From Pseudomonadales bacterium (GTDB taxonomy: Bacteria; Pseudomonadota; Gammaproteobacteria; Pseudomonadales; Azotimanducaceae), in contig JADHNU010000011.1 of the NCBI GenBank assembly GCA_016779325.1, positions 1 to 59,761 of the forward strand: a stretch of DNA of 59,761 nucleotides. The letters run 5' to 3'. Made by a program: the position numbers and the translations under genes. Shown piece by piece: positions 9,179 through 18,330 of this stretch. Below the pieces are notes generated by a model, which saw nothing but the letters and a program-made list of their open reading frames with translations, did no database searches and was not told the origin of the DNA. Positions within the stretch are counted from its first letter, which is position 1. Every line of letters starts with the position of its first letter.

Positions 9179-10468
9179 CTAGGGGCCCTCGGCGCCATAG
9201 TCGGCGCGCCACTGATCGATAAGCGTTGCTAGGGCAACGGTCCGTTGTTCGCCCTCGCGAGCGCGAAGATCCTTCATCGCCACCGTTCCCTGGCTGACTT
9301 CCGCATCCCCGAGGATGAGCGCATAGCGCGCCCCGCTGGCATCGGCCTTCTTAAAGCGGGCCTTTGCCTTACCCTCGCTGCAATGCACTTGCACGCGAAG
9401 CCTCGGCAGCGCCTGGCGAAGCTGGTGGCCAAGGGCAAGGGCCTGGGCCGTATGCGCCTCATCTAAGGCCAGCACGTAGACGTCGAGGTTACCGTCCAGG
9501 ACAGGCCCCAGGCCCTGGGCTTCGGCCAACAGGGTTAAGCGCTCGAGGCCCATGGCAAAGCCAATGCCCGGCGTCGGCCGGCCTCCGAGGCGCTCCACGA
9601 GCCCATCATACCGTCCCCCACCGCATACGGTCCCCTGGGCGCCCAGCGCCGTCGTCGTCCACTCGAAAACCGTATGCGTGTAGTAGTCGAGGCCGCGAAC
9701 AATGCGCGGGTTCACCACGTAGGGAATGGCGAGGGCATCGAGATAGCGTCGAAGTGCGTCAAAGTGCTCTCGTGATACGGCATCGAGGCTGCCCTCCAGG
9801 GTCGGGGCGTCCTCCAGCAGAGCCTGGGTCTCCGGGGCCTTCGAGTCGAGAATGCGGAGCGGGTTACGCTCCAGGCGCCGCTGGCTGTCCTCATCTAACT
9901 GGCTCGCAAGGGGGCGCAGGTAGGCGAGGAGCGCATCCCGATAGTGAGCCCGGGCTTCCGGCGACCCCAGGGTATTCAATTCCAGCGTGAGCGCATCGGA
10001 AACCCCTAGGGCGGCCCAGAAATCGCTGCACAGCCCCAGCAGCTCTGCGTCAATGGCAGGGCCAGGAAAACCAAAGCATTCCACCCCAAGCTGCTCAAAT
10101 TGCCGGTAGCGGCCCTTCTGCGGCCGCTCATAGCGGAACATGGGCCCCTGATACCACAGGCGTTGGGTCTGGTTATAAAGCAGACCGTGCTCTTCACAGA
10201 GACGCACGCACCCGGCAGTGCCCTCGGGGCGAAGGGTGAGGGATTCGCCACTGCGATCATCAAAGGAATACATCTCCTTTTCGACGATATCCGTGCCATC
10301 CCCCACGCCCCGCGCAAACAGGGCCGTTGCCTCCAGGAGAGGCATGCGCACCTGCTGATACCCGTAGCGATCAAGGACGCCGCGCAGCCGGTCCTCCACC
10401 CATAAACGCAGCGCGCTGGCCTCGGGCAGGACGTCGGGCATGCCCCGAATAGATTGGATTTTCGCCAT
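9179..10468 (-). CDS. hisS: Histidyl-tRNA synthetase
   Basis: Class II aminoacyl-tRNA synthetase that charges tRNA-His. It has 429 residues, the usual bacterial size. Motif 1 lies around residues 15-50, and motif 2 is in the stretch with MFRYERPQKGRYRQFEQLG. The HisA signatures are RGLDYYTHTVFEW and the CGGGRYDGLVERLGG loop. The motif 3 segment GIGFAMGLERL and a C-terminal anticodon-binding domain are present. The 48-base gap to ispG contains a GCGCCCC/GGGGCGC hairpin without a T tract. Confidence 0.97.
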   Translation of the reverse strand: MAKIQSIRGMPDVLPEASALRLWVEDRLRGVLDRYGYQQVRMPLLEATALFARGVGDGTDIVEKEMYSFDDRSGESLTLRPEGTAGCVRLCEEHGLLYNQTQRLWYQGPMFRYERPQKGRYRQFEQLGVECFGFPGPAIDAELLGLCSDFWAALGVSDALTLELNTLGSPEARAHYRDALLAYLRPLASQLDEDSQRRLERNPLRILDSKAPETQALLEDAPTLEGSLDAVSREHFDALRRYLDALAIPYVVNPRIVRGLDYYTHTVFEWTTTALGAQGTVCGGGRYDGLVERLGGRPTPGIGFAMGLERLTLLAEAQGLGPVLDGNLDVYVLALDEAHTAQALALGHQLRQALPRLRVQVHCSEGKAKARFKKADASGARYALILGDAEVSQGTVAMKDLRAREGEQRTVALATLIDQWRADYGAEGP

Positions 10469-10516
10469 GAGCTGTCTTTCTTACCGAGGGCGCGCCCCGG
10501 CAGGGGCGCACCAAAA

Positions 10517-11644
10517 CTAACCGCGTGCGATCAGGGACGCATCGAGCGCTTCCTGGGCGCGCACCTTATCCTCTATGCGCGCGCGAATCACCCGTTCTAG
10601 GTGATCGGCGATGCTTTCATTGTCTAGCCGCTCCGTGGGCTTACCATCGCGATAGAGCACGGACTGATGGTTCGAACCGGTCACTCCAAGGTCCGCCTTA
10701 AGGGCCTCCCCTGGACCATTCACCACACATCCGATGACAGCCACGTCCAGGGGCACGGTGACGTCCTCTAAGCGCCGCTCCAATTCGTTCATGGTCCCAA
10801 TCACATCAAAGTTCTGTCGGGAGCAGCTCGGGCAAGCAACGAAGTTGATGCCCCGGGTCCGAAGACGCAGGGACTTCAAGATATCAAAGCCCACCTTCAC
10901 CTCTTCCACGGGGTCGGCGGCCAGGGACACGCGGAGCGTGTCGCCAATGCCTTCCATCAATAGAAGCCCGAGGCCGATGGCCGATTTCACCGTACCGCTG
11001 CGCAGCCCCCCCGCTTCCGTAATCCCCAGGTGGAAGGGATTATCGATTTGCGTTGCCAGGGCTCGGTAGGCCTCGACGGTCATGAAGATATCCGAGGCCT
11101 TGAGGCTGATTTTGAAATCGTGGAAATCGAGGCGATCGAGGATATCGATGTGATGCATCGCCGATTCCACCATGGCCTCAGCGCACGGTTCATTGTCGTA
11201 CTTTTTCAAGAGGCGCTTGCCCAGGGAGCCTGCGTTCACCCCAATGCGAATGGGCACGTTGTTGTCCCGGCAGGCCGACACCACAGCGCGGACCCGATCA
11301 TCGGAGCCAATGTTGCCCGGATTGATGCGCACGCAGTCCACCCCGTACTCAATGACCTTAAGGGCAATGCGGTAGTCGTAGTGAATATCTGCCACTAAGG
11401 GGACACGCACCCGCCGGCGGATCTCCCCGAAGGCCTCTGCCGCCTCCAAGCTGGGAGTCGACACGCGGACGATATCTGCGCCCGCAGCCTCGAGCTTTTC
11501 AATTTGGCCCACGGTCGCTTCGACGTCCGTGGTCTCCGTGTTGGTCATGCTTTGCACGGCAATAGGCGCATCGCCTCCCACGGGAACCGCCCCCACATGA
11601 ATCTGCCGCGTCGGTCGACGCTTAATGGGGCTACCAAGGTCCAT
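10517..11644 (-). CDS. ispG: 4-hydroxy-3-methylbut-2-enyl diphosphate synthase (flavodoxin)
   Basis: Penultimate enzyme of the MEP isoprenoid pathway, converting MEcPP to HMBPP with a [4Fe-4S] cluster. The 375-residue protein has the TIM-barrel N-terminus ([24 protein letters not shown]). The cluster cysteines lie in ACPSCSRQ and [11 protein letters not shown]. It sits between rodZ and hisS as in most gammaproteobacteria, and the start is 15 bases after the rodZ stop. Confidence 0.97.
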   Translation of the reverse strand: MDLGSPIKRRPTRQIHVGAVPVGGDAPIAVQSMTNTETTDVEATVGQIEKLEAAGADIVRVSTPSLEAAEAFGEIRRRVRVPLVADIHYDYRIALKVIEYGVDCVRINPGNIGSDDRVRAVVSACRDNNVPIRIGVNAGSLGKRLLKKYDNEPCAEAMVESAMHHIDILDRLDFHDFKISLKASDIFMTVEAYRALATQIDNPFHLGITEAGGLRSGTVKSAIGLGLLLMEGIGDTLRVSLAADPVEEVKVGFDILKSLRLRTRGINFVACPSCSRQNFDVIGTMNELERRLEDVTVPLDVAVIGCVVNGPGEALKADLGVTGSNHQSVLYRDGKPTERLDNESIADHLERVIRARIEDKVRAQEALDASLIARG

Positions 11645-11659
11645 GCCGTCCTCCCAGGC

Positions 11660-12472
11660 CTAACGGCCAATCACGAGCTGTGCCACATCATTGCGCGTAT
11701 GGGGCCGCAAGGGCACGTTCATTTGGTTATAGCTTACGCGCACTCCGGGGGCATAGCCTAGGCGCAACGCGAAGGGCCCCTCCCCCTGCACGATCAGGCG
11801 CGTCCCGGTTGGGGGGGCGCCCTGGTAAACCAAACGGTCGGCGCCATTGCGCACCTCGGTCCAGCTCTCTGACGCGTAGGCCAGCTCCAGCCGAGCCCCG
11901 CCGTCCCCCACCCAGAGCTCGGGCAGGCCATCGGCCCCGAGCATCTCTTCCGGTGGCGAAAGGGACGCGGCTTCGCCACCCCCCGGCGCCAGGGGAGCGG
12001 CTTGCAGCCGTGACGCCTCGGGAACCTCGCTTTCTGGCGTATCCAGGCGGGCGCCGGCCCCCAGCACCATGAGCCCAAGCAACACCGCTCCCAGTGCGGA
12101 AAATCCCGCCATGACCCAACCCGGGCGCTGAAAAAGGAAGCGGAGCAAACCCGCCCGGAGCCCGCGCGGACGAAGATAGCGCGGCAAGGGCGGCGTCCCG
12201 TCTTCTATCCCTGCTTCAGCAAGACGCTGTTCGAAGGCGGCAAGCAACGGCGCCGAGGGCACAAGGAGCAGGCGCGCGTAGGCCCTAAGATAGCTCCGGA
12301 CAAAAATCGGGCTCGGCAAGCGCGCCAAATCGTCGTCCTCAAGAGCCCTAAGGGTACTCAGGGAGAGATTCAGGGTCGGCGCCAGATCCTCGGCGCTCAA
12401 GCCCCGCGCGACGCGAAGCTGCGCAAGGCTTGCACCGGGCCCGAGGCGCGGTGCCCCGGCGGCTTCGCTCAT
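11660..12472 (-). CDS. rodZ: RodZ-like cytoskeletal anchor protein
   Basis: Bitopic membrane protein that links MreB to the cell-wall elongation machinery. The 270 residues contain an N-terminal helix-turn-helix domain (about 15-90; LRVARGLSAEDLAPTL, PIFVRSYLRAYARL) and a basic juxtamembrane segment. One membrane helix is at about 118-140 (VMAGFSALGAVLLGLMVLGA), and a periplasmic Pro/Ala linker leads to a C-terminal DUF4115-like beta domain. Its start overlaps the pilF stop by 4 bases. The periplasmic linker is short compared with E. coli RodZ (337 residues). Confidence 0.9.
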   Translation of the reverse strand: MSEAAGAPRLGPGASLAQLRVARGLSAEDLAPTLNLSLSTLRALEDDDLARLPSPIFVRSYLRAYARLLLVPSAPLLAAFEQRLAEAGIEDGTPPLPRYLRPRGLRAGLLRFLFQRPGWVMAGFSALGAVLLGLMVLGAGARLDTPESEVPEASRLQAAPLAPGGGEAASLSPPEEMLGADGLPELWVGDGGARLELAYASESWTEVRNGADRLVYQGAPPTGTRLIVQGEGPFALRLGYAPGVRVSYNQMNVPLRPHTRNDVAQLVIGR

Positions 12473-13188
12473 GGCCGGCTCTCTTGCAAGGCCCGCAGGC
12501 GCCGGCTGGCCTCGGCTTCCGCGTCCGGATCGCCCAGGCGCCGGGCAATGGCTAAGGCCAGGGTCAGGCTCTCTTCGTTGTCCGGGGCGCAGCGCGCATA
12601 GCGCTCCGCGTAGCGCCGCGCGGCCGGCACATCCCCCTCCGTCAGCTCAAGGCGGGTAAGCGCTAGCAGGGGCCGGGACAGGCAAGGGCTAAGGGCCAGG
12701 GCTCGACCGAAGGCGTCCCGGGCCCCAGACCGATTCCCTACCGCTTCCAGCGCCTGCCCAAGATTTTCAAAGGCCACGGCCCGCAGGGGGAAATCGGGAT
12801 CCTGCACCGCCGCCTCAAGCTCTGCCACGGCCGCGTCAAAACGCCCCTGGCGAAAAAGAAAAACGCCGTAGTCGTTGCGCAGCTCGGAGTGCGCTGGGCC
12901 AAGGCGCCGGGCCCGGCGGAAGGCGGCCTCGGCAAGAGCGGCCTCCCCTTCTCGGTCGTAGATTCGCGCGGCTACCCAATGGGGCTGCCAAGCGCGCGGC
13001 TGGAGTTCGAGCGCCGAGGCAAGCGGACGACGCGCACGCTCAAAGTCCCCCACCTCAAAGTACCCCTCGGCAAGCGCCATATGCGCCTCAAAGCGCCGGG
13101 TGAGGTCTTCAGAAGGCACGTTTTGGCAGCCCAGGAGGGCCAGGGTGGTGCTGAGGACGATCGCGACGCTAGCGGCCAGTTTGCCCAT
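12469..13188 (-). CDS. pilF: Type IV pilus biogenesis/stability lipoprotein PilF (PilW)
   Basis: Outer-membrane lipoprotein that promotes PilQ secretin assembly in type IV pilus systems. The chosen ATG at 13188 gives MGKLAASVAIVLSTT and a lipobox LALLGC at Cys21, with GGCGAGA upstream; an ATG at 13203 is an alternative. The 239 residues hold several TPR units (MALAEGYFEVGDFERARRPL, LRNDYGVFLFRQGRFDAAV, AFENLGQALEAVG). It overlaps the 3' end of rlmN by 20 bases and is coupled to rodZ. Its presence implies type IV pili elsewhere in the genome. Confidence 0.92.
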   Translation of the reverse strand: MGKLAASVAIVLSTTLALLGCQNVPSEDLTRRFEAHMALAEGYFEVGDFERARRPLASALELQPRAWQPHWVAARIYDREGEAALAEAAFRRARRLGPAHSELRNDYGVFLFRQGRFDAAVAELEAAVQDPDFPLRAVAFENLGQALEAVGNRSGARDAFGRALALSPCLSRPLLALTRLELTEGDVPAARRYAERYARCAPDNEESLTLALAIARRLGDPDAEAEASRRLRALQESRP

Positions 13189-14356
13189 GGACGATCTCGC
13201 CATGATCTCGAAGCCGCGCGATGTAGCGCGAGCGCCGTTTGGTGCGGTCGTCGAAGGCCCCCGCAAGCTGACCACAAGCGGCGTCGATGTCATCGCCCCG
13301 GGTCGTTCGCACCATGGTGCCGTAGTGGGCGGCCATCATCGTTTCCTGAAAACGCCGCACCTCCGCCGGAGCGGGGCGGGCATAGCCCGAGCCAGGGAAC
13401 GGATTAAAGGGGATCAGATTGAGCTTAACCCGTTCCCGTAAGGGCGCGAGGCAAGCAATCAACGCCTCCGCGTCCTCCGGCCGGTCATTGACGCCCGCCA
13501 GCAAGGTGTATTCCACCGTAATGCTTCGCCATTCGCCCAGCTTCTCCAAATAGGCCTGACAGGCATCCAGGAGTTCAGCGATAGGATAGCGGCGATTGAT
13601 GGGGACGAGCTGATCGCGGAGCGCGTCCGTGGGGGCATGCAGAGAAATGGCTAGGGCAACGTCCGTGCGCCCCGCCAAGGCCCGGATGGCCGGCACAACC
13701 CCGGCCGTGGAGAGGGTAAGGCGCCGCTTGGAAATGCCATAACCCAAATCATCAAGGAGCACGGAGATGGCCTCGAGCACGGGCTCGAAGTTCAGCAGCG
13801 GCTCACCCATACCCATGAGCACCACGTTGGTGATGGCCTTGGGGCGGCCGAAGTCCGTGTCCTTTAGCGCGCGCCGAGCCAGCCGCACCTGGGAGACGAT
13901 CTCCGCCGCCGTCAGGTTGCGGTTAAAGCCCTGCTTCCCCGTCGCGCAAAAGCTGCAATCCAACGCGCAGCCCACCTGGGACGAAATGCAGAGCGTGCCC
14001 CGGTCCTTCTCGGGGATAAAAACCGTCTCGATACGCTGACCATCTGCCAGTGCGAAGAGCCACTTTCGTGTCCCATCCCGCGATTGGTGATCCTGGACCA
14101 CGTCGGGCATGGCCAAGGTCGCCTCGGCTTCAAGATGGGCTCGAAGCTTCTGCGACAGGTCGGTCATGGTTTCGAAGGTGTCCGCATCGCGATGATGAAG
14201 CCACTTCATCACCTGCACGGCCCGGAAGGGCTTCTCTCCAAGGCTTTGGAAGTAAGCCTCCAGCGCCGCCTTACTCATACCCAAGAGCGCGACGGGCTCG
14301 CTGCCCGCAGTGGACGCCGGCGTCGCGTCGATAGCAAACCCCTCGCTCATGGTCAT
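13169..14356 (-). CDS. rlmN: Dual-specificity 23S rRNA/tRNA adenine-C2 methyltransferase RlmN
   Basis: Radical-SAM enzyme that methylates C2 of A2503 in 23S rRNA and A37 in some tRNAs. The cluster motif is GCALDCSFCATGKQGFNRN (C-x3-C-x2-C). The acceptor Cys lies in the C-terminal TRGDDIDAACGQLAG. The MGMGEPLLNFE and SISLHAP motifs are also typical. The 395 residues include a short non-conserved N-terminus; an internal Met at 14350 is an alternative start. It follows ndk by 12 bases. Confidence 0.96.
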   Translation of the reverse strand: MTMSEGFAIDATPASTAGSEPVALLGMSKAALEAYFQSLGEKPFRAVQVMKWLHHRDADTFETMTDLSQKLRAHLEAEATLAMPDVVQDHQSRDGTRKWLFALADGQRIETVFIPEKDRGTLCISSQVGCALDCSFCATGKQGFNRNLTAAEIVSQVRLARRALKDTDFGRPKAITNVVLMGMGEPLLNFEPVLEAISVLLDDLGYGISKRRLTLSTAGVVPAIRALAGRTDVALAISLHAPTDALRDQLVPINRRYPIAELLDACQAYLEKLGEWRSITVEYTLLAGVNDRPEDAEALIACLAPLRERVKLNLIPFNPFPGSGYARPAPAEVRRFQETMMAAHYGTMVRTTRGDDIDAACGQLAGAFDDRTKRRSRYIARLRDHGEIVHGQTGR

Positions 14357-14368
14357 GGCCCCGACGCC

Positions 14369-14797
14369 CTAGGCGCGGGCGCAGACGTCGAGCGCGCTGA
14401 AGAAGTACGCCACTTCCCGCGCCGCGGAAGCGGGGGAGTCGGAACCGTGGACCGCATTCGCGTCGATGGACTCGGCGAAGTCGGCGCGGATGGTGCCCGC
14501 AGCGGCTTCCTTCGGATTCGTCGCCCCCATCAGTTCCCGGTTTTTTGCCACGGCGTTCTCGCCTTCCAGCACCTGAACCATCACCGGGCCACTGATCATA
14601 AAGGCGATGAGGTCCTCAAAGAAGGGACGACCTTCGTGCTCGGCATAGAACCCACCCGCTTGAGCGCGGGAAAGATGCATCATGCGCGCGGCCACAATTT
14701 GCAGGCCTGCCGCTTCGAAGCGCGAGTAAATGGCGCCGATGGCGTTCTTGCCTACGGCGTCCGGCTTAATGATTGAAAGGGTGCGCTCAACGGCCAT
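14369..14797 (-). CDS. ndk: Nucleoside-diphosphate kinase
   Basis: Transfers the gamma phosphate among NTPs and NDPs through a phospho-His intermediate. The start at 14797 gives [18 protein letters not shown] and 142 residues, the family length. The active-site His lies in [12 protein letters not shown]. It has its own probable promoter just after iscS, with a perfect TATAAT at 14855-14860. In related genomes iscU-iscA-hscBA-fdx-iscX sit between iscS and this gene; here none do. Confidence 0.97.
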   Translation of the reverse strand: MAVERTLSIIKPDAVGKNAIGAIYSRFEAAGLQIVAARMMHLSRAQAGGFYAEHEGRPFFEDLIAFMISGPVMVQVLEGENAVAKNRELMGATNPKEAAAGTIRADFAESIDANAVHGSDSPASAAREVAYFFSALDVCARA

Positions 14798-14854
14798 GCG
14801 GGCTCTCCAGCTGGAAAATATGAGAGCCCCTGCGGCCCTCAAAAGTGGCGCAAA

Positions 14855-14860
14855 ATTATA
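14855..14860 (-). promoter_or_regulatory. Candidate -10 element for ndk
   Basis: A perfect TATAAT on the minus strand begins 6 bases after the iscS stop codon, placing the transcription start about 50 bases before the ndk ATG. No good -35 hexamer is visible at 16-18 bases, so the promoter is only partly supported. Confidence 0.4.
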
Positions 14861-14866
14861 CGGACT

Positions 14867-16039
14867 TTAGGAACTTACAGCTATAGGCGATCGCAGCGCC
14901 GTCACCCGCTTCCGCAAAGCTTGTCCGGCTGCCCGAGCGGCCTCCAGGGCGGTGAAGCGGCCGAAAGAGAAGCGCAGCGCCGCGAAGGCCAGGGCCCGCG
15001 GGATGCCCAAGGTCGTGAGCACAAAGGAGGGTTCCACGGAGACGCTATTGCAAGCCGAACCGCTCGAACAGGCAATGTCGGTGGCGACCGCCATTTGGAG
15101 GGTCTCGCCATCGACCTCCGCGAAGGCCAGATTCAAAATCCCCGGCATCGCTGGCGCCCCTTCCCCCAAGTGATGCACGCCCGGCAAGCCCTCAAGGCCC
15201 GCGAGAAAGGCGTCCCGACAGGCCCAAAGATGCGCCTGCTCCGCCTCCAAGGCGGTGCCGTCATAGCACGCCGCCGCGGCCCCGAAGCCGGCGATCTGGT
15301 GCGTGGGCAAGGTGCCCGAACGAAAACCCCGCTCATGGCCACCGCCGTGCATTTGCGCTGCCGGCGCCGGACTGAGGTCCCGCGATACATAGAGTGCCCC
15401 GACCCCCTTCGGACCATAGATCTTGTGGGCGGAGAAGGACATGAGATCGACGGGCAAGGTGGCGAGATTGAGGGGCAGCTTGCCCAAGGCCTGGGCGGCG
15501 TCGACATGAAAGGGAACGCCCGCGTCCCGGCAAAGCCGCCCGAGGGCCTCAAGGTCATTGATGACCCCCAGCTCGTTATGCACCGCCATCAAGGAGACGA
15601 GCTGCGTATTCGGGCGCAGGGCCGCCGCGAGGGTCTCAGGCGTGATGACGCCGCTGGCCTCGGGTTGGAGCCAGGTCACCTCAAAACCCTGGCCTTCAAG
15701 CCACTTAAAGCAATCGATGACGGCCTTGTGCTCAATGGGCGAGGTAATCAGGTGGCGTCCCCGGCCAGCCCGCGCCGCAGCCAGGCCCTTGATTGCCAGG
15801 TTATTCGCCTCCGTAGCCCCGGAGGTGAAGACCACTTCTCGGACATCGCAGCTCAGCAGCGTGGCCAACTGACTTCGCCCGAGCTCCACCGCTTCCTCCG
15901 CATCCCAACCATAGCGATGAGACCGGGAGGCGGGATTGGCGAAGTTGCCGTCGAGCGTGAGATGGGCCGCCATAACCTCGGCGACCCGAGGGTCCACGGG
16001 GGTCGTCGCGGCGTAGTCTAAATAGAGCGGCGTCATCAA
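14867..16039 (-). CDS. iscS: Cysteine desulfurase IscS
   Basis: PLP enzyme that takes sulfur from cysteine for Fe-S clusters and thio-modified tRNA. The 390-residue protein (E. coli IscS has 404) shows LDYAATTPVDPRV at the N-terminus. The PLP-lysine motif is SFSAHKIYGPKG, and HGGGHERGFRSGT follows. The mobile loop SSGSACNS carries the catalytic Cys, followed by VEPSFVLTTLG as in group I desulfurases. iscR precedes it by 24 bases. No iscU or other isc assembly gene follows, so its sulfur acceptor must be encoded elsewhere. Confidence 0.94.
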   Translation of the reverse strand: MMTPLYLDYAATTPVDPRVAEVMAAHLTLDGNFANPASRSHRYGWDAEEAVELGRSQLATLLSCDVREVVFTSGATEANNLAIKGLAAARAGRGRHLITSPIEHKAVIDCFKWLEGQGFEVTWLQPEASGVITPETLAAALRPNTQLVSLMAVHNELGVINDLEALGRLCRDAGVPFHVDAAQALGKLPLNLATLPVDLMSFSAHKIYGPKGVGALYVSRDLSPAPAAQMHGGGHERGFRSGTLPTHQIAGFGAAAACYDGTALEAEQAHLWACRDAFLAGLEGLPGVHHLGEGAPAMPGILNLAFAEVDGETLQMAVATDIACSSGSACNSVSVEPSFVLTTLGIPRALAFAALRFSFGRFTALEAARAAGQALRKRVTALRSPIAVSS

Positions 16040-16063
16040 ATAGGGCTCCCGGGGCCGGCGCCC

Positions 16064-16540
16064 TTAAAGTTGCATGGCCGCGATGAGCGCATCCCCTTCC
16101 TGCTGGTTTGCGCGTTGGCGCGCCGCCACCGCCTGGACCCGTTCCCGGGCCACCAGGGAGGCCAGGGTATGCTCCCCAAGAAAGCTTTCAATGCGGGCCG
16201 AGAGATCGGTCCAGAGATCATGGGTGAGGCATTGGTGGCCGTCCTGGCAGCGGCCGCTGCCACCGCAGCGCGTGGCATCAAGCTGCTCGTCGACCGCGGC
16301 AATGATGCGGGCAATGGAGATGGCCTCGAGGGGTTCACTTAAGCGATAACCGCCACCGGGCCCGCGCACGCTCGCCACCAGGCCCCGACGCCGGAGCCGA
16401 GCAAAGAGCTGCTCAAGGTAGGCCAGGGAAATGCCCTGCCGCTCCGCGATATCCCCCAAGGGCACGGGCTTCGGCGCCGCATTGAGGGCCAAATCGAGCA
16501 TCGCCGTGACGGCGTAGCGCCCGCGGGTGGTCAGTCGCAT
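16064..16540 (-). CDS. iscR: Fe-S cluster regulator IscR (Rrf2 family)
   Basis: Transcription factor that senses Fe-S status through a [2Fe-2S] cluster and controls isc and suf genes. The 158 residues open with the Rrf2 winged helix ([18 protein letters not shown]). The cluster ligands are in [20 protein letters not shown]: three Cys with the downstream His, the IscR spacing. It heads a two-gene iscR-iscS unit. The 50-base gap to trmJ has a repeated TTAGGG but no site that I can confidently match to known IscR motifs. Confidence 0.95.
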   Translation of the reverse strand: MRLTTRGRYAVTAMLDLALNAAPKPVPLGDIAERQGISLAYLEQLFARLRRRGLVASVRGPGGGYRLSEPLEAISIARIIAAVDEQLDATRCGGSGRCQDGHQCLTHDLWTDLSARIESFLGEHTLASLVARERVQAVAARQRANQQEGDALIAAMQL

Positions 16541-16590
16541 AACATTCCCCTAACGTTCGTAGCCCTAAGGTACGTCCCCACCCGCGTCTG

Positions 16591-17403
16591 TCAACTGGTG
16601 CGGTCCGGTGCGGGCGCTTCCGAGGCTGAGGCCTTCGCGCCCAGAACCCGCTCTAAGCCCGTAAAAATACCGCGAAGCATGTTGACTTCCACTTGATCCA
16701 GCCGGGTTCGAAAGAACAGGCGACGGAGTCGCAAGCGCACCTGCCCGGGCTCCCGGTCGGCCAGGAACCCGGAATGGTCCACCATGCGATCGAGATGAGT
16801 CATAAAGTGCTCAAGGGCCTTCGAGCTGGCCCAGGGCCGATCCCAGGGGGGCTCGGGCGGACGCACGCCGGCCAGCCAGGCCATGCGCAGCTCATAGGCC
16901 ACCAACTGCACGGCCATGGACAAATTGAGACTGGGATAGGCGGGGTCCGTTTCAACCATTAGGTGATGCTGACAGCGCGCGAGCTCGTCATTGGTTAGGC
17001 CACTGGCTTCGCGCCCAAATACAAAGGCGACGGCGGCCTCGGGGCCCCCTTGAAGCGCCTGGTGGGCAAGTTCGGCGCCGCTGCGCGCCGTCACCATGGG
17101 CCAGGGCACGCGGCGGCTGCGCGCCGAAGTGCCAATGACCAAGGACGCATCATCCACGGCCTCCCCCAGGGTCTGCACCACCCGTGCCCCATCGACTAGA
17201 TCCACCGCCGAGGCCGCCCGGAACCGCGCTTCCGGATCGGGGAAGCGCTGCGGATTGACCAGTACGAGCTGCCCAAGCCCCATATTCTTCAGCGCCCGTG
17301 CCGCGGCGCCAATGTTCCCGGGATGGGTGGGCTCCACTAGTACAAAGCGCAGTCGCGCCGCCAGCGCGGGATCGAAGGCGGGGCTTTGATACGCATCAGT
17401 CAC
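16591..17403 (-). CDS. trmJ: tRNA (cytidine/uridine-32-2'-O)-methyltransferase TrmJ
   Basis: SPOUT-family enzyme that 2'-O-methylates position 32 of several tRNAs. The 270 residues include the N-terminal RFVLVEPTHPGNIGAAARA motif, and the knot motifs FVFGREASGLTNDE and YPSLNLSMAVQLVAYE. Start is GTG (17401-17403). Synteny trmJ-iscR is standard; suhB is divergent with 117 bases between the starts. cysE, which often lies between trmJ and iscR in pseudomonads, is absent. Confidence 0.95.
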   Translation of the reverse strand: MTDAYQSPAFDPALAARLRFVLVEPTHPGNIGAAARALKNMGLGQLVLVNPQRFPDPEARFRAASAVDLVDGARVVQTLGEAVDDASLVIGTSARSRRVPWPMVTARSGAELAHQALQGGPEAAVAFVFGREASGLTNDELARCQHHLMVETDPAYPSLNLSMAVQLVAYELRMAWLAGVRPPEPPWDRPWASSKALEHFMTHLDRMVDHSGFLADREPGQVRLRLRRLFFRTRLDQVEVNMLRGIFTGLERVLGAKASASEAPAPDRTS

Positions 17404-17520
17404 ATTCCATCTCCTGTCCTTGGGGCGAGCGTCGGACGCAGGCTTCTGCTAGCATCCGTCGCCTTATTTTTGGCCAGCCCGCCTGAGCGCGAGCCGGCAT
17501 CCTGCGCGAGGACACCCGCC

Positions 17521-18330
17521 ATGCAACCCTTGGCCAATATGGCGCTCCGCGCCGCCCGAAAAGCGGGGCAGATTATCGTTCGCGCACTGGATCGAGTCGA
17601 CCGCGTGAACGCCCAGCAAAAACACAAAAACGATTGGGTATCGGACGTTGACCGGGCGGCGGAGGCCTCCATCATCGAAACCCTTAGCACGGCCTACCCC
17701 GATCACGGCTTTCTTGGCGAAGAATCAGGGCACCGCGCTGGCCTTCACGGAGAGTACACCTGGATCATCGATCCCCTGGACGGCACGACCAATTTCCTTC
17801 GCGGTGTGCCGCACTTTTGCATTTCGATTGCCTGCCAACATAACGGTCGGCTTGAGCACGCCGTGGTTTTCGATCCCCTTCGCGATGAAGCCTTCGTGGC
17901 GTCCCGGGGCTATGGGGCGCAGCTGAATGACAAGCGCATTCGGGTCACAAAACACCTTGGGCTCGACGGCGCCTTAATCGGTACGGGCATCCCCTATCGG
18001 GAGAGCGCCACCCTGCTTCAGCCCTATCTGGGCATGCTCGGTGCAATCACCCCAGAAGTCGGCGATCTCCGCCGTGCGGGCTCCGCGGCCCTCGATCTCG
18101 CCTACGTCGCCGCGGGACGTTTTGATGGCTATTGGGAACTCGGGTTGAAGCCCTGGGACCTGGCCGCGGGCGCCCTGCTGGTCACCGAGGCCGGCGGGCT
18201 GGTAAGCGACCTAGCCGGCGGCAGCCAATTTCTGCGTCAGGGGCATATCGTTTGCGGCACGCCGAAGGTCTTCAAAGGCCTTCTGCAAAAGATCGCCCCG
18301 CACGTTACGGCAGAGCTCAAAGGCGCTTAA
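17521..18330 (+). CDS. suhB: Inositol-1-monophosphatase family protein SuhB
   Basis: Lithium-sensitive phosphatase that in bacteria also acts as a Nus-complex factor in rRNA transcription. The ATG at 17521 gives MQPLANMALRAARKAG and 269 residues; the open frame extends upstream but matches no family sequence there. Metal-binding motifs are GEESG, IDPLDGTTNF and the C-terminal KPWDLAAGALLVTEAGG. Its stop overlaps the convergent secF stop by 4 bases. A TGCTAGCAT box at 17447-17455 may be part of its promoter. Confidence 0.96.
   Translation: MQPLANMALRAARKAGQIIVRALDRVDRVNAQQKHKNDWVSDVDRAAEASIIETLSTAYPDHGFLGEESGHRAGLHGEYTWIIDPLDGTTNFLRGVPHFCISIACQHNGRLEHAVVFDPLRDEAFVASRGYGAQLNDKRIRVTKHLGLDGALIGTGIPYRESATLLQPYLGMLGAITPEVGDLRRAGSAALDLAYVAAGRFDGYWELGLKPWDLAAGALLVTEAGGLVSDLAGGSQFLRQGHIVCGTPKVFKGLLQKIAPHVTAELKGA

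Noticed and set aside
10469-10516. Hairpin between ispG and hisS as a terminator
   Set aside because: GCGCCCC/GGGGCGC pairs well but no T tract follows on either strand, and the genes look co-transcribed.
16541-16590. IscR-binding site before iscR
   Set aside because: A repeated TTAGGG is present, but the sequence does not match either known IscR motif well enough to call.
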